From JBDSLU01 sp039916225 (GTDB lineage Bacteria > Acidobacteriota > Vicinamibacteria > Vicinamibacterales > Vicinamibacteraceae): a stretch of DNA of 17,502 bases. The notes under the pieces were generated by a model. That model had not been told where the DNA came from and made no database searches. It saw only the letters and a program-made list of their open reading frames with translations. The stretch spans positions 1 through 17,502 of the forward strand of contig JBDSLU010000268.1 of the NCBI GenBank assembly GCA_039916225.1. The letters are read 5' to 3'. Positions 8,301-14,642 of the stretch are shown here, one piece after another (position 1 is the stretch's first letter; each line of letters opens with the position of its first letter). The position numbers and the translations under genes were made by a program.

Positions 8301-8825
8301 CCAGCGGCCGACGGATTGCACCCCGGGCATCAGGAACATGAACGCGGTCGGGTCGCGCGGACCGCCGGTGTTCATCACCAGCGGCAGGGCGGTGTAGACG
8401 TCGTTGCGGATGGTCTGCCCGAGCCGGCCGTCGGCGGTGCGCAGCATCGGCGGGCTCGCCGACACCGTGACTTCCTGGGTGACGCCGCCGACCTTCAGGG
8501 TGGTGTTCAGGCCGACGACGCCGAGGGCATCGACGACGACGGCTTCCTGGACGAAGGTCTGGAAGCCTGCCAGCATCACGGTGACGCGGTACTCGCCGGG
8601 CGCCAGCGGCGACAACGTGTAGACGCCGGCAGTCGTGGCCTGCCGGGTGGTGACGATGCCGGTCGCGGCGTGCGTCGCGGTGACCGTGGCTCGCGGCAGC
8701 GCCGCGCCCGAGGCGTCGAGCACGGTGCCTTGGATCGATCCGCTGCCGCCGATCTGTGCCCGCGCCGTGACGGGGAGCACCACCAGCGCCAGCGCCACCG
8801 ACGAGATCCCCAACCGCCGCATCAT
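5346..8825 (-). CDS. TonB-dependent receptor with carboxypeptidase-regulatory N-terminal domain (Oar-like)
   Basis: The product is 1159 aa. A signal peptide ends at TARA|Q (cleavage after about residue 23). A carboxypeptidase-regulatory-like beta domain follows at about 28-112 (GSIQGTVLDASGAALP ... LAPGEYRVTV), then a plug at roughly 120-240, and a very large C-terminal barrel. Typical stretches of this acidobacterial/myxobacterial type are YVVKSGTND, GTAFEFFRNKALD and GFTLGGPIRRNQAFFF. The last residues VRVHF end in phenylalanine, as barrel proteins recognised by the BAM machinery do. Such receptors import or bind large ligands at the outer membrane using TonB energy. The lyase 16 nt downstream suggests rhamnogalacturonan fragments as ligand, but the receptor sequence itself does not show it. 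The frame is open back to 9641; I chose the ATG at 8825 because AGGAGG lies 6 nt before it and the signal peptide begins there. Confidence 0.93.
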   Translation of the reverse strand: MMRRLGISSVALALVVLPVTARAQIGGSGSIQGTVLDASGAALPRATVTATHAATGIVTTRQATTAGVYTLSPLAPGEYRVTVMLAGFQTFVQEAVVVDALGVVGLNTTLKVGGVTQEVTVSASPPMLRTADGRLGQTIRNDVYTALPLVMNTGGPRDPTAFMFLMPGVQSVGRWGNVMGGQDFTNDTYVEGVPITNSVVQGEGRNLSFGISVEAIEQFQVETSGTAVMYNGQGASNYVVKSGTNDIRGTAFEFFRNKALDSKAFFAAAKPDDNQHEFGFTLGGPIRRNQAFFFVAYDGYRDRRQTESRLISIPTTAQRNGDFSGLPVVIYDPATTRPNPNGTGFVRDPFPGNIIPADRISPISRSLQSYLPDPSNGNVQNNYLGGLLPIGFNNDNVTAKVDLRLSSRHQASVLFAHGSRRQATPYRGGTNPQTQLPLPYTETRLVEEIPTTAQVKHTYVIGSRWVNQASLGFARLSVPIANATIDGGFARAAGITGLPAGEADSAFPEVSFAGPNAPTNWRGTDARAFTEYLNNFTLQDNLQWTRGKHAITFGFQAQRMDANERERTYGSLSTFAFSNSQTAGFTGTGTLNAATGNAYASFLLGDLNAANVIEDSQVATSGRFRTYAFWAQDDVKINARLSLNLGLRYDIMRPYTEVYDRWSFMNPDLPNTAVGGYPGAMEFAGFGDNSCQCRTPIKTYFGNVGPRLGAAYSLNDRTVLRGSYGIMYSRRGAVGGRAGARNGTGTLGLSANASFPSTNGFAPAFNWTNGVPAYPKPPFLDPTLNAGFVTGRPSGGGVTYGDPEIGGRPPRYQNWNIGTQYALTSKITVGAAYAGSHGDFLGGSGRGIYSNQLDPRYLALGNLLTQTANTASLTAARAIIPDVALPYAGFSGTIAQMLRPFPQYSGVTDVYGNVARSDYHSLQLTIEQRRVHGLTINANYTFSRTEDDLVARTGYDFAQDWAIGVNDQPHVANVIAVFDLPFGAEGQPGSGNAVVRALVHGWQVSGITQFRSGRPLGAIIGACNLPSAGACYADFNPTFSGPVRINGDYGNGDVLGTVPPTYIDRNAFVSAPAFTYGNTPRTLAFDLRNPGSVNQDLSVQRDFVLTHTLKIRLGVEVFNVFNTVLFGGINTNITNASFGRVSSQINQPRVAQIKVRVHF

Positions 8826-8831
8826 GAGCGT

Positions 8832-8837
8832 CCTCCT
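8832..8837 (-). promoter_or_regulatory. Ribosome binding site AGGAGG of the TonB-dependent receptor
   Basis: On the minus strand AGGAGG is followed by a 6-nt spacer and then ATGATG. The spacing suits the first ATG (8825). The nearby ATG at 8843 lies upstream of this site and is unlikely to be used. Confidence 0.85.
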
Positions 8838-8931
8838 GCCCATCCGCACACACGTCGACCGGCCCTGAGCGGGCGGCGGCCGGATGTGCTGTCTCAGCGG
8901 ACGGAGTCTGGCGTGGCCACGCCGTCGCGGC

Positions 8932-8953
8932 GAGTCGCCAATTCTGGCGACTC
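8932..8953. promoter_or_regulatory. Perfect 9-bp palindrome upstream of the receptor (candidate response-regulator operator, site 1)
   Basis: Arms GAGTCGCCA (8932-8940) and TGGCGACTC (8945-8953) are exact reverse complements around ATTC. The site is about 107-128 nt upstream of the receptor ATG. A closely similar site lies before the response-regulator gene at 9794-9811. An 18-20 bp dyad with a short spacer is the size expected for a dimeric NarL/LuxR-type regulator; that link is inferred. I could not recognise a clear -35/-10 pair between the site and the start. Confidence 0.5.
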
Positions 8954-8973
8954 CGGGACGCTCTGGGAGCGAA

Positions 8974-9056
8974 CGTCCAACTCCCAACCGCCAACTTCCA
9001 ACCGCCACAGGACGGGATTTCTTGGTTGTTGGACGTTGGGGGTTGGGAGTTGGCTG
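8974..9056. repeat. Opposed 7-bp tandem repeats (TTGGNNG) forming a long stem-loop
   Basis: From 9022 to 9056 there are five in-register heptads: TTGGTTG, TTGGACG, TTGGGGG, TTGGGAG, TTGGCTG. From 8974 to 9008 there are five in the opposite sense: CGTCCAA, CTCCCAA, CCGCCAA, CTTCCAA, CCGCCAC. A 13-nt spacer (9009-9021) separates the two sets. Aligned around 9015, 28 of the 35 positions pair, with a perfect 13-bp core (CCAACTCCCAACC at 8977-8989 with 9041-9053). It begins 5 nt after the response-regulator stop codon, so the minus-strand RNA could fold here as a terminator or attenuator before the receptor gene. The composition differs sharply from the surrounding GC-rich DNA. Confidence 0.8.
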
Positions 9057-9061
9057 CTGGC

Positions 9062-9757
9062 TCAGCCCTTGGGGCCGCGCTGGGGCAGCCGCGCCGGCTG
9101 GCCCGGGCGGGCCAGGTGCTTGGCGACGGCTTCGGTGCGGGAGTGCACCTGCAGCTTCTCGTAGATGCGGCGGACGTAGGTGTGGACCGTGTCGTAGCTG
9201 ATCGCCAGCCGCGCCGCGATCTCCTTGTAGAGATACCCCTGTGCCAGGTGGTCGAGCACCTCGCGCTCGCGTGGCGAGAGCGCATCCTCGTCGCCGGCGC
9301 GATCGGCCTCGCGGAACGATTGCACCACCTTGCGGGCGATGTGCGACGTAATCGGTGAGCCGCCGCGATGGACGTCGAGGATGCCGCCGAGGAGCTCGTC
9401 GGGCGGCGTCCGTTTGAGCAGGTAGCCGGACGCGCCAGCGGCGAGGGCGGCGAAGATCAGGTCGGTGTCTTCGTAGACCGTCAGCATCACGACCTGGAGG
9501 GCCGGGAGGAGCGTCCGCAAGCGGCGGACGCACTCGACGCCGCTCATGCCCGGCAGGTTGATGTCCATGAGCACGACGTCGGGCCGTACCGCCGGCAGCT
9601 CGGCGATCGCCTTCTCGCCGCTCTCGTGCTGGCTGACGCACGAGAACCGGTCGGCGCCATCGACGAGGCGGGCCAGGCTGGCGCGGACGCGTGCGTCGTC
9701 CTCCACGATCGACACGCGAATCGTCTGCTGGTGCGGGTTGGCCGCGGCATCGTTCAT
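9062..9757 (-). CDS. Response regulator, NarL/FixJ type (receiver plus LuxR helix-turn-helix)
   Basis: The product is 231 aa from the ATG at 9757. The receiver domain shows the acidic pair D20/D21 (IVEDD), phospho-acceptor D65 (LMDINLPG), T93 (MLTVYED) and K115 (LLKRTPP). A LuxR-type DNA-binding domain covers about 160-220 (LSPREREVLDHLAQG ... TVHTYVRRIYEKL). It is the natural partner of the HisKA_3-type kinase encoded directly upstream. The start is uncertain. An earlier in-frame ATG at 9835 overlaps the kinase stop as ATGA, a common coupling arrangement, and would add 26 residues. I prefer 9757 because receivers normally begin within about 15 residues of the IRVSIVEDD strand and because the gap then holds a palindrome matching the one upstream of the receptor. 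If so, the gene may control itself and the receptor/lyase operon. Confidence 0.93.
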   Translation of the reverse strand: MNDAAANPHQQTIRVSIVEDDARVRASLARLVDGADRFSCVSQHESGEKAIAELPAVRPDVVLMDINLPGMSGVECVRRLRTLLPALQVVMLTVYEDTDLIFAALAAGASGYLLKRTPPDELLGGILDVHRGGSPITSHIARKVVQSFREADRAGDEDALSPREREVLDHLAQGYLYKEIAARLAISYDTVHTYVRRIYEKLQVHSRTEAVAKHLARPGQPARLPQRGPKG

Positions 9758-9791
9758 CGCCGTCAGGGTACGACCGGCGCCTGGCCCACGC

Positions 9792-9813
9792 GAGTCGCCA
9801 GTAGTGGTGACCT
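9792..9813. promoter_or_regulatory. Imperfect palindrome between kinase and regulator genes (candidate operator, site 2)
   Basis: Half-sites GTCGCCA (9794-9800) and TGGTGAC (9805-9811), spaced by GTAG, match site 1 at 8934-8951 except for one base in one half-site. Flanking bases also agree: on the minus strand both sites contain TGGCGACTCGC. It lies about 37-54 nt upstream of the preferred response-regulator start and just after the kinase stop. If the regulator starts at 9835 instead, this would be coding sequence. Confidence 0.45.
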
Positions 9814-9831
9814 GTCGCGCCCGGATCGGGT

Positions 9832-12800
9832 TCATGTCAGCGGGACCTCGAACTGGACGCGCGTGCCGTGGCCGGGTTCGCTGGCGACCGTGCAGCGGCC
9901 GCCGATCGAGGCCAGCCGCGCCTGCAGGTTACCGAGGCCGCGGCCCGGCGCGGTGCGATCGGTCTGCTCCGTCGGCTCGTCGATGCCCGGCGTGAAGCCC
10001 TGTCCGTCGTCCTCGATGGTCAGCGAACAGCCCGTCTGGTGATCGACGAGACGCAGCCACACGACCTGCGCGTGCGCGTGCTTGACGATGTTGTGCAGCA
10101 CTTCCTTCACCGCCAGGAACAGGTTGTGCCGGACGTCGGAGCGGAGCTGGTGCGGCGGCAGGTGCGCGGGCACGTCGAGGCGGCACTGGATGCCGGCCAG
10201 CGTCAGGTACTCCTGGGCGAACTGGCAGATGTAGGTGATCAAGCCATCGAGCGAATCCTGGCGCGGGTTCACCGCCCAGACGATCTCGTCCATCGTCCGC
10301 GTCAGCTCGCGCGCCGTGTCCGAGATCTGGCCGAGATGGCCGGCGACCTGCTCCGGTGATTCGCGGCGCGCGATCTCGCTCAGCAAGGTGATCTGGGTCA
10401 GGCCGGCGCCGAGATCGTCGTGGATGTCGCGGGCGATGCGATCGCGATCGCGCTCGACCGCACGCTGCAGCTCGAGCCGCTCGACCTTGCGCCGCAGGCG
10501 CCGCGTGCTCACGAAGCGGACGGTGCCGGCGACGGCGAAGAGCGCCGCCAGGCCGGCCGTCGCCTGGAACGGCCGCGTCTCGTAGAGATAGGGCTGGACC
10601 ACGAACGGCAGCGCCGCTTCGGCGGTGCTCCAGCGGCCATCCCCGTGGCTGGCGGCGACGCGGAAGCGGTACGAGCCGGGCGGGATGTAGCTGTAGTGCG
10701 CGGTGCGTTGCGCCCCGGCCTCGACCCAGTCCGGATCGAGCCCCTCGATGCGATAGCGGAACCGTACCTGCTCCGGCGTGGCGAAGCTCAAGCCGGTGTA
10801 GCGGAACTCCAGCCGGTGCGGCCCTGGGGGAATCTGCAACGCCACCGGCTGGGTGGTCGTGAGCGCGACCTGGCGTTGATCCAGCAGCAGTTCCTCGAGG
10901 ATGACGTCGGGCGGCGGACGGGCGACGCCGGCCTCGCGCGGATCGATCGAGACGAGGCCTTTGGGCGTCGCGAACCACAAGCGCCCGTCCCGGCCGGCGG
11001 CGGCAGCGGGCTGGTAGTTGCCCGTGCACTCGAGCGCCGGCAGGCCATCCGAGCGGCTGTAGCCGACGACATCGAGCGGTCCGCCTTTCCCGGCATCGAG
11101 CGACGCCTTGGTGACGCGGAAGATGCCGTGGTGCGAGCCCACCCACAGCTGCCGCGACTGGTCCTCGAGGATCTGGCAAATGATGTTGCTGGGCAGGCCG
11201 CGGCTGGTGGTGAAGCGCTCGAAGCGGCCGTCGCGCAGCCGCAGCAGGCCGCCGCGGAAGGTGCCGGCCCACACCGCGCCATCGCCATCGATGTGCAGCG
11301 CCCAGACGGCGTGGGAGGCGTGCGCGTCGGGCGGGCGGAACCGCGTCAGGTGGTTGTCGCGAAAGCGATAGATGGTGCCGTCGCCCGATCCAATCCAGAC
11401 GGCGCCGTCCGGGCCCAGCGCCAGTGCCCGCACGTCGCGCCGGTCGAAGCCGTCGGCTTCGGTGAAGACGTGGAGCCGCCCATCGGCGATCCGCGCCACC
11501 CCGGTCTTGCTGCCGACCCACAGTCCACCGTCGCGATCGGCGAGCAGCGTCTTGACGCCGTGCATGTGCACCGGCGACGGACGGATGCGCCGTCCGTCGA
11601 AGTAGTAGAGATCCTCGCGGTCGGCGCTCAGCCACAGGCGCCCCGTTGCGTCCGGCACGACCGAGAAGACGAACCCTCCGGCGCTCGCGTCCGGCACCGG
11701 GAAGCGATCGAGGCGGCCGTCGCGGTAACGCTGCAGGCCGTCGCCCATCGATCCGATCCACATTGCCCCGTCGCGATCGGCGGCGACCGACGCCACCGCG
11801 ATCTCGCGCTGGCCGTCTGCCGACAGCGTCTTGAACCACGCGTCGCGGACCCGCACCAGGCCGACCCGCTCGATCGCCAGCCAGACGTTGCCCTCGCGAT
11901 CCTCGAGGACGTCACGGACCCGCGTGCCTGGCAGCCCGTCGTCGCCGGTCAGCCGGTGCGCCCGTCCGTCCGATCGCACGTGCAGGACACCCTTGCCGTT
12001 GTGGGTCAGCCACACGCCGCCGCGTCGATCCTCGAGGAAGTTGATCGACACGCGGAAGGGGCCGGTCAGTCCCCGTCCCTCGTCGTCGGTCCAGATCCAC
12101 GTCCGGTCGCGGGCCTTGCGGGCGCGGCCGTTGGCGACCGCCCACAGCCCGCCGTCGTGGGCGAAGCGGATCATCGAGACGTCGAGCCGCGGTTCGCCGT
12201 TGGTCGGCGTCATCGTCTGGAAGCGCACCCCGTCGAACATCGCGATCTCGGCGTCGGTGCCGACCCAGACACGGCCCTCGGCGTCGCGGGTCAGGCACTG
12301 GACGTGCCGACCGGCCAGCCCGGCCAGTGACACCGGCTCGAAGCGGCCATCACGCAGGCGCCACAGGCGATCGTCGACCGAGCGGACCCACAGGGCTCCG
12401 GCCGCGTCCTCGGCGAAGAGCGGCAGCGCGTCGCCGGGCGGACGATGGATGTCCCACGCGCCGTCGGCGCCCGGCTGCGGCCGCCGCCGGATGACCGCGC
12501 CGCGATCGATCACGAACGTCGGCGCGCCGCCGCCGGACGAGGCGAGGAACGCCTCGAAGTCGACCGGGCCGTCGCCGTGCCATTCGAGCTGGAAGACGCC
12601 GCGCCGCAGCGACGTCAGCGAGCCGTCGTAGGTGTTGGCCCACAACGTGCCGGTGTCGTCGACGAACAGATGCTCGACGCGGGCGTGAGACAGGGCCGGC
12701 GTGTTGTCGGGATCGAAGGCGACGAAGCGGAGCCCGTCGAAACGCAGCAGGCCGTTCTGCGTGCCGATCCACAGATAGCCGTCGGGCGTCTGGGCAACCG

Positions 12801-12939
12801 AGGTGACGAAGCTGGTGGGGAGGCCGCGCTCCGTGCCCCACACGTCGATCACGTAGTCGCGCGCCGGCGCCGCCGCGGCCGTAGCCACGGCGGACACGAC
12901 CAGCCCGAAGGCCAGCGCGACACAGGACCTGATGCGCAT
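9832..12939 (-). CDS. Sensor histidine kinase with two-propeller sensor, Y_Y_Y domain and HisKA_3/HATPase core
   Basis: The product is 1035 aa. A signal peptide or anchor covers about 1-24 (VALAFGLVVSAVATAAAA). The periplasmic part holds 14 repeats of the two-component-propeller type (for example YLWIGTQNGLLRFDG, AMWIGSMGDGLQRYRDG, GLWVGSKTGVARIADG), enough for two seven-bladed propellers. A Y_Y_Y domain follows at about 705-775 (FRYRIEGLDPDW, YIPPGSYRFRV). A membrane helix lies near 790-808, then the dimerisation/phospho-acceptor helix with H840 (ARDIHDDLG), then the ATPase domain with N950, D978-x-G (DDGQGF) and G1001-x-G1003. There is no fused receiver or AraC domain, unlike Bacteroidetes hybrid (HTCS) sensors; the regulator is the next gene. 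By analogy with HTCS proteins it should bind an oligosaccharide in the periplasm, here perhaps rhamnogalacturonan fragments. I chose ATG 12939 because the signal peptide starts there; the ribosome binding site is weak. Confidence 0.93.
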   Translation of the reverse strand: MRIRSCVALAFGLVVSAVATAAAAPARDYVIDVWGTERGLPTSFVTSVAQTPDGYLWIGTQNGLLRFDGLRFVAFDPDNTPALSHARVEHLFVDDTGTLWANTYDGSLTSLRRGVFQLEWHGDGPVDFEAFLASSGGGAPTFVIDRGAVIRRRPQPGADGAWDIHRPPGDALPLFAEDAAGALWVRSVDDRLWRLRDGRFEPVSLAGLAGRHVQCLTRDAEGRVWVGTDAEIAMFDGVRFQTMTPTNGEPRLDVSMIRFAHDGGLWAVANGRARKARDRTWIWTDDEGRGLTGPFRVSINFLEDRRGGVWLTHNGKGVLHVRSDGRAHRLTGDDGLPGTRVRDVLEDREGNVWLAIERVGLVRVRDAWFKTLSADGQREIAVASVAADRDGAMWIGSMGDGLQRYRDGRLDRFPVPDASAGGFVFSVVPDATGRLWLSADREDLYYFDGRRIRPSPVHMHGVKTLLADRDGGLWVGSKTGVARIADGRLHVFTEADGFDRRDVRALALGPDGAVWIGSGDGTIYRFRDNHLTRFRPPDAHASHAVWALHIDGDGAVWAGTFRGGLLRLRDGRFERFTTSRGLPSNIICQILEDQSRQLWVGSHHGIFRVTKASLDAGKGGPLDVVGYSRSDGLPALECTGNYQPAAAAGRDGRLWFATPKGLVSIDPREAGVARPPPDVILEELLLDQRQVALTTTQPVALQIPPGPHRLEFRYTGLSFATPEQVRFRYRIEGLDPDWVEAGAQRTAHYSYIPPGSYRFRVAASHGDGRWSTAEAALPFVVQPYLYETRPFQATAGLAALFAVAGTVRFVSTRRLRRKVERLELQRAVERDRDRIARDIHDDLGAGLTQITLLSEIARRESPEQVAGHLGQISDTARELTRTMDEIVWAVNPRQDSLDGLITYICQFAQEYLTLAGIQCRLDVPAHLPPHQLRSDVRHNLFLAVKEVLHNIVKHAHAQVVWLRLVDHQTGCSLTIEDDGQGFTPGIDEPTEQTDRTAPGRGLGNLQARLASIGGRCTVASEPGHGTRVQFEVPLT

Positions 12940-12971
12940 GGAGCGCCCGAGGATACACCCGGGCGGCCGTG

Positions 12972-12990
12972 GTTCGCGACGCGAGCGAAC
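12972..12990 (-). terminator. Short hairpin after the pseudouridine synthase gene (weak)
   Basis: GTTCGC (12972-12977) and GCGAAC (12985-12990) can pair around a 7-nt loop, starting 3 nt after the synthase stop codon on the minus strand. There is no T-run, so this is only a candidate for terminating or pausing before the kinase gene. Confidence 0.25.
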
Positions 12991-12992
12991 GG

Positions 12993-14015
12993 TCAGCGCC
13001 GGCGGCGCAACCGATCCAGGAGGGCGGTCAGATCGGCCGGCGGGGGCGCCGCGATCTCGATGCGCCGGCGATCGACGGGATGCGTGAAGCCCAGGCCGAA
13101 GGCGTGCAAGGCCTGCCGATCGAAGGCGATCGGGTCGCGGCTTCCGGGCCCGCGACCACCATAGCGGCGATCGCCGACCAGCGGATGCCCGCGCAGTTGC
13201 GCCTGGACACGAATCTGGCCCTGCCGGCCGGTGGTGAGGCGCACTTCGACCAGCGACGTCGAGTCGAAGGCCTCGATCACGCTGTAGTCGGCCAGGGCGT
13301 CGACCGCGCCACGGTCGCCGTGCTGGGCCGGGCGCTGCCGGCAGGCGTCTTCGTCCCACACGAGCAGGTCCTGCCAGGTGCCCTTCGACGGGTGCGGATG
13401 GCCGTCGACGAGCGCCAGGTAGATGCGTTCCGGCGTTCGCTCGGCGAACTGCTTCGTCAGCGCGCCACGAGCCCGCGCGTTCAACGCGAACAGGACGGCG
13501 CCCGACGTGTCGCGATCGATGCGGTGGACGACGAAGGGTTCGCGCCCACCGTGCGAGCGGAAGCGATCCTGCAGCAGGTCGAGCACCGAGGCGCCATCGT
13601 TGCCAGGGGTGGCCGGGCCGGCGTTGTCGAGCGGCACGGACAGCATGCCGGCCGGCTTGTTGACGACGATGAGCATGTCGTCTTCGAACAAGGTCTCGAG
13701 GCCGTGGCGCGCCCGCGGCGCCGCAGAACGCGCCGCCGAACCCGGCCGATCGATCCAGAGCCGCACGACGGCGCCGGCCACGACGGCGGCGGCACCGTCC
13801 GCTACCGCCATCTCGACGTCGTCGACGAAGACACGGCCGCGCGCCAGCGCGTCCGCGGCCCGGCTTCGCGAGCCGGCGCGATCGGCGGCGGCGAGGAACT
13901 TGTCGAGCCGCTGGCCGGCCTCGGCCGGGTCGACGGTCCAGGTGCGGCCACGGGCACGGTCGTCGCGCGGTGAGCCAGTCCGTGCGCGAGGCGCGCCTTC
14001 AGGGGTGGAGGTCAT
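12993..14015 (-). CDS. RluA-family rRNA pseudouridine synthase with N-terminal S4 domain
   Basis: The product is 340 aa and isomerises specific uridines in RNA, most likely 23S rRNA, to pseudouridine. An S4 RNA-binding domain covers about 34-75 (GQRLDKFLAAA ... ALARGRVFVDD). The catalytic domain begins with LETLFEDDMLIVVNKPAGMLSVP (106-128). The active-site motif is HRIDRDTSG (164-172), with D167 the expected catalytic aspartate. The later motif usually written TGRxHQIRxH reads TGRQGQIRVQ here (262-271), so the first histidine is glycine and the last is glutamine. Target uridine and RluC/RluD-type identity cannot be assigned from this. There is no other ATG, GTG or TTG in the first 35 codons, so ATG 14015 is the probable start even though no ribosome binding site is visible. 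It overlaps the start of the divergent barrel gene. Confidence 0.92.
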   Translation of the reverse strand: MTSTPEGAPRARTGSPRDDRARGRTWTVDPAEAGQRLDKFLAAADRAGSRSRAADALARGRVFVDDVEMAVADGAAAVVAGAVVRLWIDRPGSAARSAAPRARHGLETLFEDDMLIVVNKPAGMLSVPLDNAGPATPGNDGASVLDLLQDRFRSHGGREPFVVHRIDRDTSGAVLFALNARARGALTKQFAERTPERIYLALVDGHPHPSKGTWQDLLVWDEDACRQRPAQHGDRGAVDALADYSVIEAFDSTSLVEVRLTTGRQGQIRVQAQLRGHPLVGDRRYGGRGPGSRDPIAFDRQALHAFGLGFTHPVDRRRIEIAAPPPADLTALLDRLRRRR

Positions 14016-14535
14016 GAAATCGATGAATGCTTCGACACGAACGGTGATCGTATCAACGATGGCGGTGCTTGTGGCGGCGCTTGTCGGCGCCGCACCAGCC
14101 GCCGCCCAGGTGATGGGCTACGGCATCGCCGGGCCGGCTGGCTACACGGGGTTCTTCGGCGGGGCCTTCCAGTCGGTGCACGTGGCCGGCGGCGGCGAGA
14201 TCCTGGCCGGCGGCCGGGTCGGCGGCGGCGGCGAGTTCGGCCTGCTGGCCAACTCCGATGGCGGCCTGTTCGTGACCTCGGCCAACGTCGTCTTCCACTT
14301 CATGCCGAGCCAGCCGACGCCGATCCGCAGCCGGCTGTCGCCCTACGTCAGCAGCGGCTATTCGCGTTTGTCGGGCGGCGAAGGCGGTTTTCACGCCTGG
14401 AACGCCGCGTTCGGCACCGACGTCTGGCTCAAGCCGCACGTGGGACTGCGCCTGGAATTCCGCGATCACGTCCGCCCCGACTCGCGCGGCGGCGTGCACT
14501 ATTGGGCATTTCGGGCCGGCGTCGCTTTCCGGTGA
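14014..14535 (+). CDS. Small outer-membrane beta-barrel-like protein
   Basis: The product is 173 aa from ATG 14014, or 170 aa from the second ATG at 14023. Residues 1-32 are a signal peptide (VIVSTMAVLVAALVGAAPAAAQ, cleavage probably AAA|Q). The mature part of about 140 residues is rich in glycine and aromatic residues, with alternating short beta segments: GFFGGAFQSVHVAGGG, GGLFVTSANVVFHF, LSPYVSSGYSRL, LEFRDHV and YWAFRAGVAFR. This resembles small eight-stranded barrels of the OmpW/outer-membrane beta-barrel type, with an aromatic residue near the C-terminus. Function is unknown. AGGGG at 14001-14005 suits the ATG at 14014 with an 8-nt gap; GGAGG at 14007-14011 is too close for 14014 but usable for 14023. 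Confidence 0.8.
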   Translation: MKSMNASTRTVIVSTMAVLVAALVGAAPAAAQVMGYGIAGPAGYTGFFGGAFQSVHVAGGGEILAGGRVGGGGEFGLLANSDGGLFVTSANVVFHFMPSQPTPIRSRLSPYVSSGYSRLSGGEGGFHAWNAAFGTDVWLKPHVGLRLEFRDHVRPDSRGGVHYWAFRAGVAFR

Positions 14536-14564
14536 ACGCGGTCGCGAACGAGTCGGGCCTGGCC

Positions 14565-14606
14565 GTGGGCCGACACGGGCATGCCTCCGTGCCTTCACGT
14601 GCCCAC
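14565..14606 (+). terminator. Nested hairpin after the barrel gene
   Basis: An outer stem GTGGGC/GCCCAC (14565-14570 with 14601-14606) encloses an inner stem CACGG/CCGTG (14574-14578 with 14587-14591). It lies 30 nt after the barrel stop and 37 nt before the kinase start. It may terminate the first gene or sit in the leader of the second. No T-run follows. Nothing else is evident in the gap 14536-14642. Confidence 0.3.
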
Positions 14607-14642
14607 CCGGCCCGCCGATTACGCCTATGAGATTCACTCCCC

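Noticed and set aside
8826..9641. N-terminal extension of the receptor back to 9641
   Set aside because: It would overlap the response regulator and the repeat region. The signal peptide and the AGGAGG site place the start at 8825.
10420..12330. Plus-strand open frame of 636 codons over the propeller kinase
   Set aside because: It is a shadow of the repeated propeller codons; its apparent repeats come from the sense-strand blades.
14627..14642. ATG at 14627 as start of the second kinase
   Set aside because: It is in a different frame from the kinase, and the kinase frame has a TGA at 14628-14630.
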